From positions 1 to 13,257 of the forward strand of contig CAIXNQ010000073.1 of assembly GCA_903920835.1 (NCBI GenBank): DNA of 13,257 nt. Direction: 5' to 3'. Positions 12,924 to 13,257 of this stretch are shown piece by piece. The notes beneath the pieces were generated by a model that was not told where the DNA came from, ran no database searches, and saw nothing but the letters and a program-made list of their open reading frames with translations. This DNA is from an uncultured Bacteroidota bacterium (lineage in GTDB: Bacteria > Bacteroidota > Bacteroidia > Flavobacteriales > Flavobacteriaceae). The position numbers and the translations under genes were made by a program. Position 1 is the stretch's first letter, and every line of letters starts with the position of its first letter.

Positions 12924-13257
12924 TATTTGTTTCGGCTAATGAGATGATTTTAGAAACTAGTTTTTCAATCTCCACGGGTGGCGTGCCGTGATCAAAACTA
13001 GCAGATTGGTATTCTTTCCCTTTATAATTTATTTTTAAACTCGCAATCGGTGCTCCGTCAAAAAAACGATCTTGGGTTGGGTCTTTATATTCGGGCAGCT
13101 TCTTTAAATTAACTTTTTTCAAACAGCCAACAAGATAGTTCCAATCTTTAGTATTGATGTTTTTTATTTCGGGTGCTAGAATGGAATTTCGTTCTTTTGA
13201 GATTGAAATTGTTCTTTTTTCGATAATGATTTTAGAATAATAACCCCTTGAACTGGC
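12913..13257 (-). CDS. Uncharacterised protein of the suf operon, C-terminal part (cut by window edge)
   Basis: The frame is open from the right edge to the stop at 12913, giving 115 residues; the start lies outside the window. A TTG at 13120-13122 could serve as a start but is inside conserved-looking sequence and is not proposed. Visible parts: GYYSKIIIEKRTISISKERN, then TKDWNYLVGCLKKVNLKKLPEY, then TQDRFFDGAPIASLKINYKG and SFDHGTPPVEIEKLVSKI. I recall similar small proteins with the DGA.IA.LKI.YKGK...SFDHG.PP.EIEKLV pattern in flavobacterial suf operons, often with a lipoprotein signal at the N-terminus, which cannot be seen here. Function unknown. It overlaps sufE by 11 bp. Confidence 0.75.
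   Translation of the reverse strand, partial: ASSRGYYSKIIIEKRTISISKERNSILAPEIKNINTKDWNYLVGCLKKVNLKKLPEYKDPTQDRFFDGAPIASLKINYKGKEYQSASFDHGTPPVEIEKLVSKIISLAETNNGN

Noticed and set aside
13120..13122. TTG start for a 69-residue protein
   Set aside because: The frame stays open and protein-like upstream to the window edge, so the gene is a longer one cut by the boundary.

Overview
The window comes from the chromosome of a member of the Bacteroidota, most likely a Flavobacterium-like member of the Flavobacteriia. The evidence is the AT-rich coding sequence, start regions with A-rich leaders and no consistent Shine-Dalgarno, several TAnnTTTG promoter cores, a suf gene order typical of the group (hypothetical protein - sufE - DUF59), and a methionyl-tRNA synthetase with a fused C-terminal tRNA-binding domain. 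This placement rests on reading the proteins and motifs, with no database search.

Layout. (1) 1-787: the 3' part of dprA, read to the right. The first ~112 bases at the window edge are C-rich and look corrupted or decayed. (2) 788-2210: an accessory, mostly non-coding stretch. It holds one small lipoprotein gene on the minus strand. That gene is bounded by a near-perfect 14-bp inverted repeat, so it looks like a single-gene cassette, and it is preceded by a 16-bp-arm hairpin and a promoter. Three tandem-repeat blocks follow (21 bp, 15 bp, 21 bp); in the last block each unit can fold as a small hairpin. (3) 2211-8179: five tightly packed plus-strand genes that look like one operon for a cell-surface glycan: a PLP sugar aminotransferase, a GT-A glycosyltransferase, a Wzx-type flippase, an MBOAT O-acyltransferase and a membrane-anchored SGNH protein. 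(4) 8235-9191: an exported S66 LD-carboxypeptidase on the minus strand, convergent with the operon. (5) 9361-11424: metG, divergent from the carboxypeptidase gene. (6) 11425-12000: non-coding, with a G-rich tract of 14-bp repeats lacking C on the plus strand, an intrinsic-terminator hairpin, and a REPIN-like cluster of four TCCC...GGGA palindromes. (7) 12001-13257: minus-strand end of a suf operon: an uncharacterised protein cut by the window edge, then sufE overlapping it, then a DUF59 (MIP18/SufT-like) gene.

How the genes fit together: the aminotransferase would make an amino sugar nucleotide, the glycosyltransferase would add a sugar to a lipid-linked glycan, the flippase would move it across the inner membrane, and the MBOAT/SGNH pair would O-acylate it on the outer side, as in AlgI/AlgJ-, PatA/PatB- or DltB/DltD-type systems. 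No polymerase, ligase or priming transferase is present here, so the rest of the pathway must lie elsewhere. The most unusual material is non-coding: the cassette-like lipoprotein unit, the hairpin-array repeat, the C-free 14-bp repeats at the metG stop codon, and the REPIN-like palindromes.
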